Assembly (NCBI GenBank): GCA_017302895.1
Contig: JAFLBV010000001.1
Span: forward strand, 1,659,001 to 1,723,000
Direction of reading: 5' to 3'
From: Ignavibacteria bacterium
GTDB lineage: Bacteria > Bacteroidota > Ignavibacteria > Ignavibacteriales > Ignavibacteriaceae
Length of the DNA: 64,000 nucleotides
Shown here: piece after piece, positions 34,980 to 43,695 of the stretch
How the letters are laid out: each line of letters opens with the position of its first letter
How positions within the stretch are numbered: the stretch's first letter is position 1
Position numbers and translations under genes: made by a program
The notes under the pieces: model-generated
Seen by the model: the letters and a program-made list of their open reading frames with translations, nothing else
Database searches by the model: none
Told to the model about the DNA's origin: nothing

Positions 34980-36380
34980 ATGAAACTTGCTTCTTTTTTG
35001 TTCGTTTTTCTTTTTGCTGTTACCTTGACCTATGGTCAGGTTGATATGGCACCCAGAAACCCCTTGGGTGGTGTTCATATGGACACAATTCCACCGGTTG
35101 ATTTCCCATTACCCAAACAGTTCAACTTCAACTATACCGGTGTAACTTCACCAAACATGACCGGTGGTACCGTTGGTGCCATGTTCATTAACGGGAAGTA
35201 TTACTTCAACCGTTGGAATGGTACTGCCATCTACCGTTACAATCCTGACGGACCGGGTAACGGGCCGGGTACTGTATTCGATTCACTCACTTATGCAGGA
35301 TCAATTCGTGATCTTACATCTGACGGAACAAGACTGTGGGGCGGAAATGCTGCGACAGGAATTATCGAAATCGATCCTAATACCGGTACAACCGTTAAAT
35401 CCTACACCCTCACCGGCGGATCCACAAGAGCAATTGCATGGGACGCTACGAGAAAAGGATTCTGGAACACCGGATTTGGAGGAAACATTTTCCTTCATGA
35501 CACTACCGGTGCATTAATGATGACAATTACCAGTACACTTACCGGTAAATATGGTCTTGCTTTCGACAGTATCCCCGGACAGCCTGCTTATGTATGGGCT
35601 TGGAATCAGGCTTCCACATTAAATACACTGCACAAATATAATGTAGCTACCGGACTTGAAGAAGCTTCATATTCTTTCACACTTCCCGGTGCCAGCATTG
35701 GAATTGCCGGTGGTGCAGATATCAGTATCGTGAACGGACAGAGACTTCTTCTTTTGAACTTCCAGAACCTCGCCCTTTCAGGTTACCAGTTGCCAAATGC
35801 AACAATTCCTGTAGAGTTTACATCTTTCAGTGCTGCTGCAAATGGAAATGATGTTCTTCTGAGCTGGTCAACCGCTACAGAAAAGAACAATCAGGGATTT
35901 GAAGTTATGAGAAAATCAGGAAATGGCGAGTATATGTCAGTTGGTTACATCAACGGTAACGGTACCACACTGAATCCTCACAACTATTCATTTGTTGACA
36001 AGAATGTACCAAACGGTCAGAATTCATACCGTCTGCGTCAGATCGATTTTGACGGCAGCTATGCATTCTCTTCGATAGTTGAAGTTGATGTTACAGCTCC
36101 TTCACAGTTCGGTCTTGCTCAGAATTTCCCGAATCCTTTCAATCCTTCTACAACCATCAGCTTCAATCTCGCAGTTGATTCAAAAGTGACATTGAAAGTT
36201 TACAACGCACTTGGTCAGGAAGTAAGTGTACTTGCCAACGCAACTTATGCTGCCGGTACACATAATCTGAATTTCAATGCTTCCAACCTGACTTCCGGAA
36301 TATATGTATATTCCATTGAAGCTGCCGGCGTTGACGGTTCAAACTTCAAATCAACAAAGAAGATGATACTTAATAAATAA
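34980..36380 (+). CDS. T9SS-exported protein with C-terminal sorting domain
   Basis: 466 residues: signal peptide (LASFLFVFLFAVTLTYGQ), a beta-propeller-like body (repeated GTVFDSLTYAGSIRDL, GFGGNIFLHDTTGAL, FDSIPGQPAYVWAWN), a FNIII-like stretch beginning VEFTSFSAAANGNDVLLSWS, and the type IX sorting domain AQNFPNPFNPSTTISFNL ending KSTKKMILNK. Exported to the cell surface and probably attached there. Confidence 0.85.
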   Translation: MKLASFLFVFLFAVTLTYGQVDMAPRNPLGGVHMDTIPPVDFPLPKQFNFNYTGVTSPNMTGGTVGAMFINGKYYFNRWNGTAIYRYNPDGPGNGPGTVFDSLTYAGSIRDLTSDGTRLWGGNAATGIIEIDPNTGTTVKSYTLTGGSTRAIAWDATRKGFWNTGFGGNIFLHDTTGALMMTITSTLTGKYGLAFDSIPGQPAYVWAWNQASTLNTLHKYNVATGLEEASYSFTLPGASIGIAGGADISIVNGQRLLLLNFQNLALSGYQLPNATIPVEFTSFSAAANGNDVLLSWSTATEKNNQGFEVMRKSGNGEYMSVGYINGNGTTLNPHNYSFVDKNVPNGQNSYRLRQIDFDGSYAFSSIVEVDVTAPSQFGLAQNFPNPFNPSTTISFNLAVDSKVTLKVYNALGQEVSVLANATYAAGTHNLNFNASNLTSGIYVYSIEAAGVDGSNFKSTKKMILNK

Positions 36381-36425
36381 TGCAGTAATGCAATAATGCA
36401 GTAATGCAGTAATGCAATGATGTTT
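36381..36425 (+). repeat. TGCARTAA phrase repeat
   Basis: TAATGCAGTAATGCAATAAT and similar units in tandem right after the stop codon. The same family occurs at 53996 and 56093. Confidence 0.65.
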
Positions 36426-36491
36426 GAAGTTTGAGGTAAGAAGTTTGAGGTATGAAAATAATACCTAAACCCTAATACCTAATAATTAAAA

Positions 36492-36526
36492 AAAAGCTGT
36501 CCCGGAAACGGGGCAGCTTTTTTTAT
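36492..36526 (+). terminator. Rho-independent terminator
   Basis: AAAAAGCTGTCCC, GGAAAC loop, GGGGCAGCTTTTTTT: a strong stem with a U-run about 110 nt after the T9SS gene. No other structure explains it. Confidence 0.9.
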
Positions 36527-36662
36527 TTCGGGGCAATGTGATGTGGTTATTTGTTTATTAATGGAATTAATTTTAATTTGAAGGTACAGTTTTTAATAAT
36601 GATGTTACAAAGTATTTAATCGCAATAGATGTCCACTATTAAACATTTTGACCGGAGATTGT

Positions 36663-37934
36663 ATGGCGATCTTAAAATCCGTTAGAGGAACACGCAATTA
36701 CACTGAGAGGTTACTTTTGGTTGTAATGTCGTTGATTCTTTCCATGTTGCTGGTTTCCTGCAAGGATGAGAACAGTAATGAAGCGATGCACAAAAATTAT
36801 TCTGATGAAATCAAAAAGGTGCTGGATGTGGCTCTTGATTCGATCAGGAGGGCAGACCCGCAGTTTCCCGGAGGACTGGCGCTTCAGGTTATATATCCCG
36901 GAGGACAGGTATTTCAGCAGACGGGTTTCACAAATGCGGTGACTACAGGTACACATTTCAGGGCTGCGAGCAACACGAAGACACTCACTGCTGCCGCTAT
37001 CCTTCTTTTGCATCAGAGGGGGAAGCTGAACATCAATCATAAAATAACCGACACTATTCCCGGAACAAATATCACTTATGTGCCCGGCGATCAAAATTAT
37101 GCCATTCCATTCAAAAACGAGATTACCATTCTGCAGTTGTTGCAGCACCGTGCGGGGGTGTTTGATGTGGCTAATGATCCGATTCCTGATACGGTGAGTG
37201 CACCCGTTCCCTATAAAGGTGACTGGTATATGGAACATGTGAAGGCTACAAATCCCAATTATACATTCACATTTGATGAGCTTGTTGGAGTTGTTGCCAC
37301 AACAGGGCTTTATTATTTCAGACCCGGAACGGATTTTCATTACAGCAATACGGGATACTCAATCCTTGGTAAAATAATTGAGCGGGTTTCTGGAAAATCA
37401 TACGGTCAGTTCATTACAGATGAGATTATTAAACCGATGGGGATGACCTCATCTTCGATGCCTGATCAGGGGAGTGATCAGCAGTTGCCTGCTCCGTTCG
37501 CACCCGGATTTGTTCATATTCCAGGAAGCATTCAGAATGTTTCGATGTCAAATGTTTCAGGAAATGTAGCCGAGGGGAACCTAGTCACGACACCTGCAGA
37601 CCTGTCACTTTTTATCAGAAAACTTTTGAGAGGAGAAGGTGTTTTAAGCTCCAATCTTGTTTATTCCACAATGTTGAATTGTCCGCCGACAGCACCGGGC
37701 AGCCTTTCTCTTTACGGTTGCGGAGTGAACAGCATCAATATGCTCGGGTATGGACACACAGGAGCGCACGAGGGATATCTTTCTCAGATGATACATGATC
37801 CTGTGACTGATGTGACTCTTGTAATTTACACAAATGCCTGGGATTTGAGGGAAGGAATTGCCTCGATAAGAGTTACTATGGGACACATGCAGGAGGCGTT
37901 ATATAAAGCGAAAAGGATTGTACTTGCCAGATAG
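36663..37934 (+). CDS. Class C beta-lactamase-like serine hydrolase, lipoprotein
   Basis: 423 residues. Signal peptide with a lipobox near residue 35 (SMLLVSCKDE), so membrane-anchored. Family motifs: SxxK as ASNTKTLTAAA, YxN as HYSNTGYSILGKI and HTG in GYGHTGAHEGY. It is the DD-peptidase/esterase (beta-lactamase) family; substrate unknown and a true beta-lactamase is not implied. ATG at 36663 with GGAG before it; a TTG five codons earlier is weaker. Confidence 0.85.
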   Translation: MAILKSVRGTRNYTERLLLVVMSLILSMLLVSCKDENSNEAMHKNYSDEIKKVLDVALDSIRRADPQFPGGLALQVIYPGGQVFQQTGFTNAVTTGTHFRAASNTKTLTAAAILLLHQRGKLNINHKITDTIPGTNITYVPGDQNYAIPFKNEITILQLLQHRAGVFDVANDPIPDTVSAPVPYKGDWYMEHVKATNPNYTFTFDELVGVVATTGLYYFRPGTDFHYSNTGYSILGKIIERVSGKSYGQFITDEIIKPMGMTSSSMPDQGSDQQLPAPFAPGFVHIPGSIQNVSMSNVSGNVAEGNLVTTPADLSLFIRKLLRGEGVLSSNLVYSTMLNCPPTAPGSLSLYGCGVNSINMLGYGHTGAHEGYLSQMIHDPVTDVTLVIYTNAWDLREGIASIRVTMGHMQEALYKAKRIVLAR

Positions 37935-38493
37935 AACAGCAATAAATGAACCCGTGGATTTTTGCCGGGTAAAGAAAATAGATGAAAAGGGCTACGGATT
38001 TCTGAAGAGTCTGCACTACAGGAACGATGTTTTTTTTCATTTCAGTCAGATAAAGAGGGAAGAACTGCTTGCCAAGCTTACGAAGCTGAAGCGGGGCGAT
38101 TTTTTCCTCTTTTTCACTTCAAAGGAGCGACCTGACGGCAAGAGGAAGGTTGATAATATCTGGTATGAGGTAAAGGAGATTCCTGTTGAGAAAATTCCCG
38201 GTTTGGTGGATGTGCTGCTCAGGGAATTTGAGGAGGGGGTTACAAATCTTTACGACCTGCTTTTTGTCTTTGGTGAATTGAAGCAACTGGGGTACATTTT
38301 TCCGCATATGGTTGAGAAAGTGCTTTCCTCAAAGAAAATTTTAAATCTCCCGACCACCATATTACCGTATCTTTCCGCTGATGAATTTAAACTGCTTTTT
38401 AATCATCTCGATATGGAGGGATTAAAGGAGAGCCCCAGAAAGCCGTTCTGGTATGACGAAATGGTGAAGAAGGCAGTGGAGTTCGGGGGGTAG
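37924..38493 (+). CDS. Cold-shock-like domain protein
   Basis: About 189 residues. The N-terminal 70 residues resemble a CSD/OB fold: CRVKKIDEKGYGFLKSLHYR then NDVFFHFSQIKREELLAKL, with the usual GYGF and VFFH boxes of RNP1/RNP2. The C-terminal 110 residues are helical and unassigned. It overlaps the hydrolase gene. The start is uncertain: TTG at 37924 has AAAGG 7 nt before; a GTG at 37954 is the alternative. Confidence 0.65.
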   Translation: MPDRTAINEPVDFCRVKKIDEKGYGFLKSLHYRNDVFFHFSQIKREELLAKLTKLKRGDFFLFFTSKERPDGKRKVDNIWYEVKEIPVEKIPGLVDVLLREFEEGVTNLYDLLFVFGELKQLGYIFPHMVEKVLSSKKILNLPTTILPYLSADEFKLLFNHLDMEGLKESPRKPFWYDEMVKKAVEFGG

Positions 38494-38526
38494 AATCGCC
38501 GGGATTGATACCCCGTGGAAGGGATA

Positions 38527-39666
38527 TCAATCCAGCAGATATTCGTGGTAGTTTTCGGAGTGAATGACTTTCACAGGCAACACTTCATGGTAACTGTCAG
38601 TGAATGAAGTCTTTTTTATTTTCGCTTTGGGATTATATTTAATCTCAAAAGGTTGAATAAATCCATCCTTGATCAGGAGAAGGTCTATTTCCTGTTTATC
38701 ATAATTTCTCCAAAAATACAACTCACCATAGTCTCGGTTGTTCGCCTGCTTTTTGAAGAATTCCATCACGATAAAATTTTCAAAAAGGGCGCCGATGTCA
38801 TTTCGGTTTTCGAGACTGTTAAACTGTGAGATTGTTCCGTTTCTTATACCGTTATCGATAAAATAGTATTTGTTTTTGGAAGTAACCTCACGGCGTCTGT
38901 TGGTTGAATATGGAGTCAATCTTTTGATTATGAAAGATTTTTCCAACAGGTCGAGATACCTTTGAGTCGTTTTAACATCTATTCCCACCTTGTCCGAAAG
39001 TTCGTTCATCGACACTTCACTTCCAACCTGAAAAGCCAGCAGTTTCAGCAGATTAAATATCGGCAACGAGCCTCTTAGATTGGCGAATGCAAGAATATCC
39101 TTCAGCAGATATGAGTTTACTATTCCATGGATGATTTCCATCTTTTCACGGACAGTTTTAGCCAGCACCACTTCGGGATAGGAACCAAAAACAAGGTATT
39201 CGGGCAGTTTCCGGCTTAGCTCCCAGGCGTTTTGATGTAAAGCCAAAAGCTCCTGTTGCGCAAAAGGGTAGAGAGTTACAACGGTCTTTCTTCCTACCAG
39301 AGGCTCGCCTGTTGCCTGTTCGATATTGAAAGAGGATGAGCCTGTAATAACCACTGTTATGCCTTCAATATTATCAACAATCAGTTTAAGTCCTTTTCCC
39401 ACATCCTTTATCTCATGTGCTTCATCAATAGCGAGAAGGTTAATCTCCGAAAGAAACGGGTTTAGTACATCCAGTCTACGCGATGCGATAGTGTTTTGCA
39501 CGGAAATGTCATCGCCCGTAACCCGTTTTATCCTGCCCGTTACTCCGCTGATAAGGGAGTCCATCAGAGTCGTTTTTCCGACACGGCGGGGTCCGTAAAT
39601 CACAAGCACCTTATTCGGTTTGAGAAGTGCAGGGGAGTCCAGTTTTCGTTTTAAATAGGTTTTCAT
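38527..39666 (-). CDS. COG1373-type ATPase (AAA_14 + DUF4143), copy 2
   Basis: 379 residues. Walker A IYGPRRVGKTTLMDS, Walker B LLAIDEAHEIKD, VVITGSSSFNIEQ, and DUF4143 with MNELSDKVGIDVKTTQRYLD and the nuclease-like NYDKQEIDLLLIKDGFIQ then PFEIKYN. Same plan as copy 1 but clearly a different lineage. The start at 39666 matches copy 1 when aligned; 39693 is also possible. Palindromes 39694-39855 lie directly upstream. Confidence 0.85.
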   Translation of the reverse strand: MKTYLKRKLDSPALLKPNKVLVIYGPRRVGKTTLMDSLISGVTGRIKRVTGDDISVQNTIASRRLDVLNPFLSEINLLAIDEAHEIKDVGKGLKLIVDNIEGITVVITGSSSFNIEQATGEPLVGRKTVVTLYPFAQQELLALHQNAWELSRKLPEYLVFGSYPEVVLAKTVREKMEIIHGIVNSYLLKDILAFANLRGSLPIFNLLKLLAFQVGSEVSMNELSDKVGIDVKTTQRYLDLLEKSFIIKRLTPYSTNRRREVTSKNKYYFIDNGIRNGTISQFNSLENRNDIGALFENFIVMEFFKKQANNRDYGELYFWRNYDKQEIDLLLIKDGFIQPFEIKYNPKAKIKKTSFTDSYHEVLPVKVIHSENYHEYLLD

Positions 39667-39693
39667 ATCAGTTTTAAGATAATGGTTATTCAT

Positions 39694-39855
39694 ACTCCAC
39701 AAATTACGGTAAATTTATGGAGTTTAACTCCGCAAATATAGTAAAAAATATGGATATAGATACCATAAATTAGGCTGAATTTATGGAGTTGTACTCCACA
39801 AATTACGGTAAATTTATGGAATAGTACTCCACAAATTACGGTGAATTTATGGAGT
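39694..39855. repeat. Cluster of palindromes upstream of ATPase copy 2
   Basis: Three near-identical 30-nt palindromes (ACTCCACAAATT, ACGGTA, AATTTATGGAGT) at 39694, 39793 and 39826, plus a degenerate one at 39763-39786. The first abuts the longest possible start of the ATPase gene. They differ in sequence from the copy 1 palindrome but share the AAATT arms. Likely operators or recognition sites of the ATPase. Confidence 0.75.
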
Positions 39856-39904
39856 TGGTGGGGTGAGATTATTTCTTTCTGGTATACAGACCCCTTGCCC
39901 CTCC

Positions 39905-40120
39905 TTCTGTACCGCCCCCCTAACCCCCCTCCTTATAAAGGTGGGGGGAAGATCGTAGCGCGGAATTAGGTTCTACCCATATGTCGCCGCAAGGGCTTTT
40001 TCCCATCCGTGGAAATCTTTGTTGCATCCGTTTCATCCGTGTTCCATTTTTTCATCTGCGTTCATCTGTTTAATCTGCGTGTATCTGCGTCCTTCAAAAA
40101 CAATCCGTTCCATCCGCGTT
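39905..40120. repeat. Mixed interspersed repeats before the rRNA methyltransferase operon
   Basis: Contains the CCCCCCTAACCCCCCTCC hairpin element (39914-39950), one CCCATATGTCGCCGCAAGGG unit (about 39975) and ATCCGTG / ATCTGCGT phrases to 40115. No gene is visible. The operon promoter may be the TAAATTTGCAG near 40163. Confidence 0.7.
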
Positions 40121-40178
40121 CCATTTTCCATCATCGTCCCCAAATTCGCAATATTATCGTTAAATTTGCAGTGTTAAA

Positions 40179-41015
40179 ATGAAAAATGAGATGCAGCAGA
40201 AAATAGACGACATTGTAAAGAAGATAAAAGCCTCGAAAAAGTATAAGATTATTCTTGAAGAGACGATCCGTGATGTGATTGTGAAGGAACTGGAACGACA
40301 CAAGAGTTTGAAGATTGCAGAGGAGGCGGCGAAAAAGAAACTTCACAGGATTCGTGCGGAATATCTGGGGGAGCCGAACTACAAAAAGGTGAAAGAGGCG
40401 CTGTCTGTTGCTTTTGAAAAGAATGACGATGAAGAGATTAGGGGAGTTTGCTGGTCGATATTTTCGAAACATGCCTCAACCCGTGAGAGGAATCTTTTAT
40501 TGGGGGAATATTACAACAGACTTTTTGATGTGACGGGGAAACCTGAATCGATAGCAGATCTTGCGTGTGCGCTGAATCCATTGTCATTCAGATGGATGGG
40601 ATTGGACAATTCCGTAAAATTTTATGCCTATGATGTAAATGAGCAGTTTATTGATCTGATCAATTTTTATTTTGAACTGGAGGGATTGGAACCACTGGGA
40701 ATACAAAGGGATGTTTATTCGAGTCCCCCTGAGATACCGGTAGATGTTGCGTTTTTATTTAAGATGTACTATTGTCTGGAGCACAGACTGACGGGAGCGG
40801 GACTTGAAGTCGTTAAAAATGTTCCTGCCCGCAAGGTTTTAATTTCCTTCCCGACTCTGAATCTGGTTGCAAAGAAAACCGACATTCTTGGAAACCATGA
40901 AGAGGACCTTAAAAAAGGTGCCGAGGAGTTTGGGTGGAAGCTGGGATATATCGAATTTGAAAATGAAGTTGTGGTAGTGGTTGACAAGGAACCGGTGACG
41001 GGGGAGGGGAAATGA
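40179..41015 (+). CDS. 16S rRNA m7G1405 methyltransferase-like protein (FmrO/Rmt family), diverged
   Basis: 278 residues. N-terminal helical rRNA-binding domain, then HASTRERNLLLGEYYNRLF, the HxST-RE box of the ArmA/RmtB/FmrO family, SAM motif I DLACALNPLSF (from Asp127; relatives have ACG), YAYDVNEQFIDLINFYF and VAFLFKMYYCLEHR. The family methylates N7 of G1405 in 16S rRNA (aminoglycoside resistance). The late loop is ISFPTLNLVAKK, lacking the SLGGR found in relatives, so the target may differ. Stop overlaps rsmI (ATGA). Confidence 0.75.
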   Translation: MKNEMQQKIDDIVKKIKASKKYKIILEETIRDVIVKELERHKSLKIAEEAAKKKLHRIRAEYLGEPNYKKVKEALSVAFEKNDDEEIRGVCWSIFSKHASTRERNLLLGEYYNRLFDVTGKPESIADLACALNPLSFRWMGLDNSVKFYAYDVNEQFIDLINFYFELEGLEPLGIQRDVYSSPPEIPVDVAFLFKMYYCLEHRLTGAGLEVVKNVPARKVLISFPTLNLVAKKTDILGNHEEDLKKGAEEFGWKLGYIEFENEVVVVVDKEPVTGEGK

Positions 41016-41830
41016 GCGGAACGCTGTATGTGATTTCCACTCCGATTGGAAATCTTGAGGACATTACCCTGAGGAGTTTGAGGCTCCTTAAAACTCTCGA
41101 ACACATAGCGTGTGAGGACACAAGAACAACGAGGTCATTGATGCAAAAACTTGAAATAGAATTGCATCACCATCTTTTTTCATACCATGAGCATAACGAG
41201 ATAAAAGCGACGGAAAAGATGCTCAATCTTTTACGCTCGGGTATTGATGTCGGGCTGGTTTCGGATGCGGGGATGCCCGGAATCAGCGATCCCGGTTACA
41301 GGGTAATTTCCCGCGCAGTTGAAGAGGGATTCAAGGTGGAAGTTGCGCCGGGGGCTTCCGCGGTTCAGACTGCGCTAATAGCTTCGGGACTGCCGTTTTC
41401 GAGCTACACATTCAAGGGATTTCCTCCGAGAAAAGAGGGAAAAAGAAGAAAGTTTTTTGAAGATGAGAAGAACCTTCCGCATACTATCATATTTTTTGAG
41501 TCGAAATTCCGAATAATCAAGGCAATGGAATCGGCATATGCGGTGCTTGGCAACAGGATAGCGGTTGTTTGTCTTGAACTTACCAAGCAGTATGAAACAA
41601 TTATCAGGGCGCCTCTATCAGAAATGAGGGAGATGTTGGAAAAGAGTGATTTACGGGGAGAGATAACCGCTCTGATAGCGGGTGCGAATCCAAAATTCAC
41701 AGATGAGGAGGATGACTCAGAATTTGAAGATCCCGATGAAATTGAGAGTGAAGAATTCGAAGAAAAGAAACGGGTTTCAAAATATAAATTAAAAAAAATG
41801 GAGAGTGAGGAGGAAGATGAAGAGTCTTAA
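41012..41830 (+). CDS. rsmI: 16S rRNA (cytidine1402-2'-O)-methyltransferase RsmI
   Basis: 272 residues, a tetrapyrrole-methylase fold: TLYVISTPIGNLEDITLRSL and then EDTRTTRSLM, LVSDAGMPGISDPGYRVI, GASAVQTALIASGLP. These are the RsmI signatures; it makes 2'-O-methyl C1402 in the decoding centre. The C-terminus is an unusual acidic/basic tail (EEDDSEFEDPDEIESEEFEE), whose codons also supply the GAGGAGGAAG ribosome site of the next gene. Confidence 0.92.
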   Translation: MSGTLYVISTPIGNLEDITLRSLRLLKTLEHIACEDTRTTRSLMQKLEIELHHHLFSYHEHNEIKATEKMLNLLRSGIDVGLVSDAGMPGISDPGYRVISRAVEEGFKVEVAPGASAVQTALIASGLPFSSYTFKGFPPRKEGKRRKFFEDEKNLPHTIIFFESKFRIIKAMESAYAVLGNRIAVVCLELTKQYETIIRAPLSEMREMLEKSDLRGEITALIAGANPKFTDEEDDSEFEDPDEIESEEFEEKKRVSKYKLKKMESEEEDEES

Positions 41831-42908
41831 AACCCGTTCCGGTGAGATGCATTTCCCCGTGTTTTTGCCCGATGGTACCAGAGGAATCGTAAGAAGTGTT
41901 GATTCATCCGATTTGGAAGCCTGTGGAATCGAGGCTATTGTTGTGAATACACTTCACCTGACCACAAAGCCCGGACTGACAACCGTGAACGGAATCGGGG
42001 GCATCCACGAGTTTATGAATTTTCATCATTCGGTGATATCGGATTCAGGTGGTTTTCAGGTCTATTCCCTGATTACGGAATCGAAGGCGGGGACAATTCA
42101 CAAAGACGGTTTTACCTACAAACTTGAACAGGAAAAAGAGAAACAGACACTCACTCCTGAAAAATGCATTCAGCACCAGTTCAGAATAGGTGCGGACATA
42201 ATATATTGCCTCGACTACTGCACCCATCCCTCGGCACCCGATGAAACCCAGATTGAGAGCGTTGAGCTCACCATTAAGTGGGCAAAAAGATGCAAAAAAG
42301 AGTATGAAAATCAGATTAAAATCAGGAAGATTTCCGATGAGGAAAGACCGCTGATTTTTGGGGTAGTTCAGGGGGGCAACAGTAAAGAGCTTAGGAAAAA
42401 GTGTGTCGATGCGCTAATGGAAATTGGATTCGACGGTTATGGTTTTGGTGGCTGGCCCATTGACGATGAAGGAAAACTTCTTGAGATGGTGGGATTCGTA
42501 GCTGAACTTGTGGGAGCAGGCTACCCGAAACATGCACTCGGAATCGGGAAGCCGGAGAATCTTGTAAGGGCATTTATAGCCGGTTATGAAATATTCGATT
42601 GTGTGATTCCAACCCGCGATGCCCGGCATAAAAGGCTATACACATTCAAAAACTACGATTCGATAGAAAATATAGACGATCTTGCAGACGGGTTTTACAA
42701 ATATCTTTATATGCAGGATGACATTCACATAAAGGATTTCAGACCGATTGAGGAGGGATGCGACTGTCATACATGCCGCCACTTCACCCGAAGTTATCTG
42801 CATCACTTGTTCAGAATTGGGGATACTCTCGCCAACAGACTCGCTACAATTCACAATCTCCGGTTTTACACCAGACTGACCGACAAACTGCGGCAGATAA
42901 ATGGATAA
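41817..42908 (+). CDS. tgt: tRNA-guanine transglycosylase homologue
   Basis: 363 residues. TGT motifs: nucleophile region SDSGGFQVYSL, DYCTHPSAPDE, GVVQGG, HALGIGKPENLV, CVIPTRDARHKRLYTF, and zinc ligands CDCHTCRHFTRSYLHHLFR with a later His (ATIHNLRFY). Bacterial TGT exchanges G34 for preQ1 in GUN-anticodon tRNAs. N-terminal boxes are diverged (FLPDGTRGIVRSVDSSDLEA), so it may be a second, specialised TGT. ATG at 41817 has GAGGAGGAAG before it. Confidence 0.85.
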   Translation: MKSLKTRSGEMHFPVFLPDGTRGIVRSVDSSDLEACGIEAIVVNTLHLTTKPGLTTVNGIGGIHEFMNFHHSVISDSGGFQVYSLITESKAGTIHKDGFTYKLEQEKEKQTLTPEKCIQHQFRIGADIIYCLDYCTHPSAPDETQIESVELTIKWAKRCKKEYENQIKIRKISDEERPLIFGVVQGGNSKELRKKCVDALMEIGFDGYGFGGWPIDDEGKLLEMVGFVAELVGAGYPKHALGIGKPENLVRAFIAGYEIFDCVIPTRDARHKRLYTFKNYDSIENIDDLADGFYKYLYMQDDIHIKDFRPIEEGCDCHTCRHFTRSYLHHLFRIGDTLANRLATIHNLRFYTRLTDKLRQING

Positions 42909-43695
42909 ACAGCTTCTTTCGGAAAAGATTTACTCCTCGATCAAAAAATCGGGCAAATATTCCAATGTCTATGAAGGGACGGTCCGGAAGATAATCGACA
43001 TGATGATCACCCGCTACGGCAAGGAAAAAGAGATTGAAAAAAATGTGAAGAAAAAGCTGCATCAGATTTATGGAGCTTATCAGTTATTAGTTATGAATTA
43101 TGAGTTATTAGTGGATGGTAACGGGTCGTTGGATGTTGAAAAAATACTGAAGGGGCATGTATCGACGGCGGAGAGGACGGGGTTTTATGAGGAATTTTAC
43201 GGGAGAATATTCGGGGTGTTGGGGGGTGAGAGGAAGTATAAAATTTATGATGCGGCTTGCGGGTTCAATCCTTTTTCGGCGGGATATTTTAAGGATTGGG
43301 TTGGGGAGTATCACTGTTCTGACATTGATGTGGTTTTGAATGATAATTTGAATAAATTTTTTTGCGATGCGGGACTGGTTAATTTTTCGAGTGAGAACAA
43401 GGATTTGACGGTGGATCAAATCAATTTTGCTGATTATGATGTCGTGTTTCTTTTCAAGACTTTATCTTGCATCGAGAGGCAGGAAAAGGGAAGTGCCGCC
43501 TTGATTCTTAAAAATGCACTGGCCGCAAAGCATGTGGTGGTAAGTTTTCCGTCGAAATCAATTGGTGGCAGGGAAAAAGGGATGGCAGAAAACTATGCAG
43601 TATTTCTTGACGGCCTGATTGAGGGGATGGAGCTGGTTAAGACAGATTTAGTCTTTCCGAATGAGATGGTCTATATTTTGAGCAGGCCCACTTAG
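42901..43695 (+). CDS. 16S rRNA m7G1405 methyltransferase-like protein (FmrO/ArmA family)
   Basis: 264 residues, closer to ArmA/Rmt than its paralogue at 40179: HVSTAERTGFYEEFYGRIF, DAACGFNPFSAGYF (Asp117), VVFLFKTLSCIERQEKGSAA, HVVVSFPSKSIGGREKGMAE and a final VFPNEMVYIL. These match the family's conserved boxes in order. Predicted to methylate G1405. Residues 61-72 (QLLVMNYELLVD) come from an inserted phrase repeat. Starts inside the tgt stop (8 nt overlap). Confidence 0.82.
   Translation: MDKQLLSEKIYSSIKKSGKYSNVYEGTVRKIIDMMITRYGKEKEIEKNVKKKLHQIYGAYQLLVMNYELLVDGNGSLDVEKILKGHVSTAERTGFYEEFYGRIFGVLGGERKYKIYDAACGFNPFSAGYFKDWVGEYHCSDIDVVLNDNLNKFFCDAGLVNFSSENKDLTVDQINFADYDVVFLFKTLSCIERQEKGSAALILKNALAAKHVVVSFPSKSIGGREKGMAENYAVFLDGLIEGMELVKTDLVFPNEMVYILSRPT
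43081..43112 (+). repeat. Phrase repeat inside the methyltransferase gene
   Basis: CAGTTATTAGTTATGAATTA followed by TGAGTTATTAG is the same intergenic phrase as at 21440, 25912 and 26027. Here it is in frame and encodes QLLVMNYELLV between helices of the N-terminal domain. Confidence 0.75.

Noticed and set aside
36711-37340. 209-codon open frame opposite the serine hydrolase
   Set aside because: Antisense to a gene with intact SxxK, YxN and HTG motifs; no start signal.
36663-37934. True beta-lactamase conferring drug resistance
   Set aside because: The family motifs are shared with DD-peptidases and esterases, and it is a lipoprotein with no AmpR-like regulator; resistance cannot be claimed.
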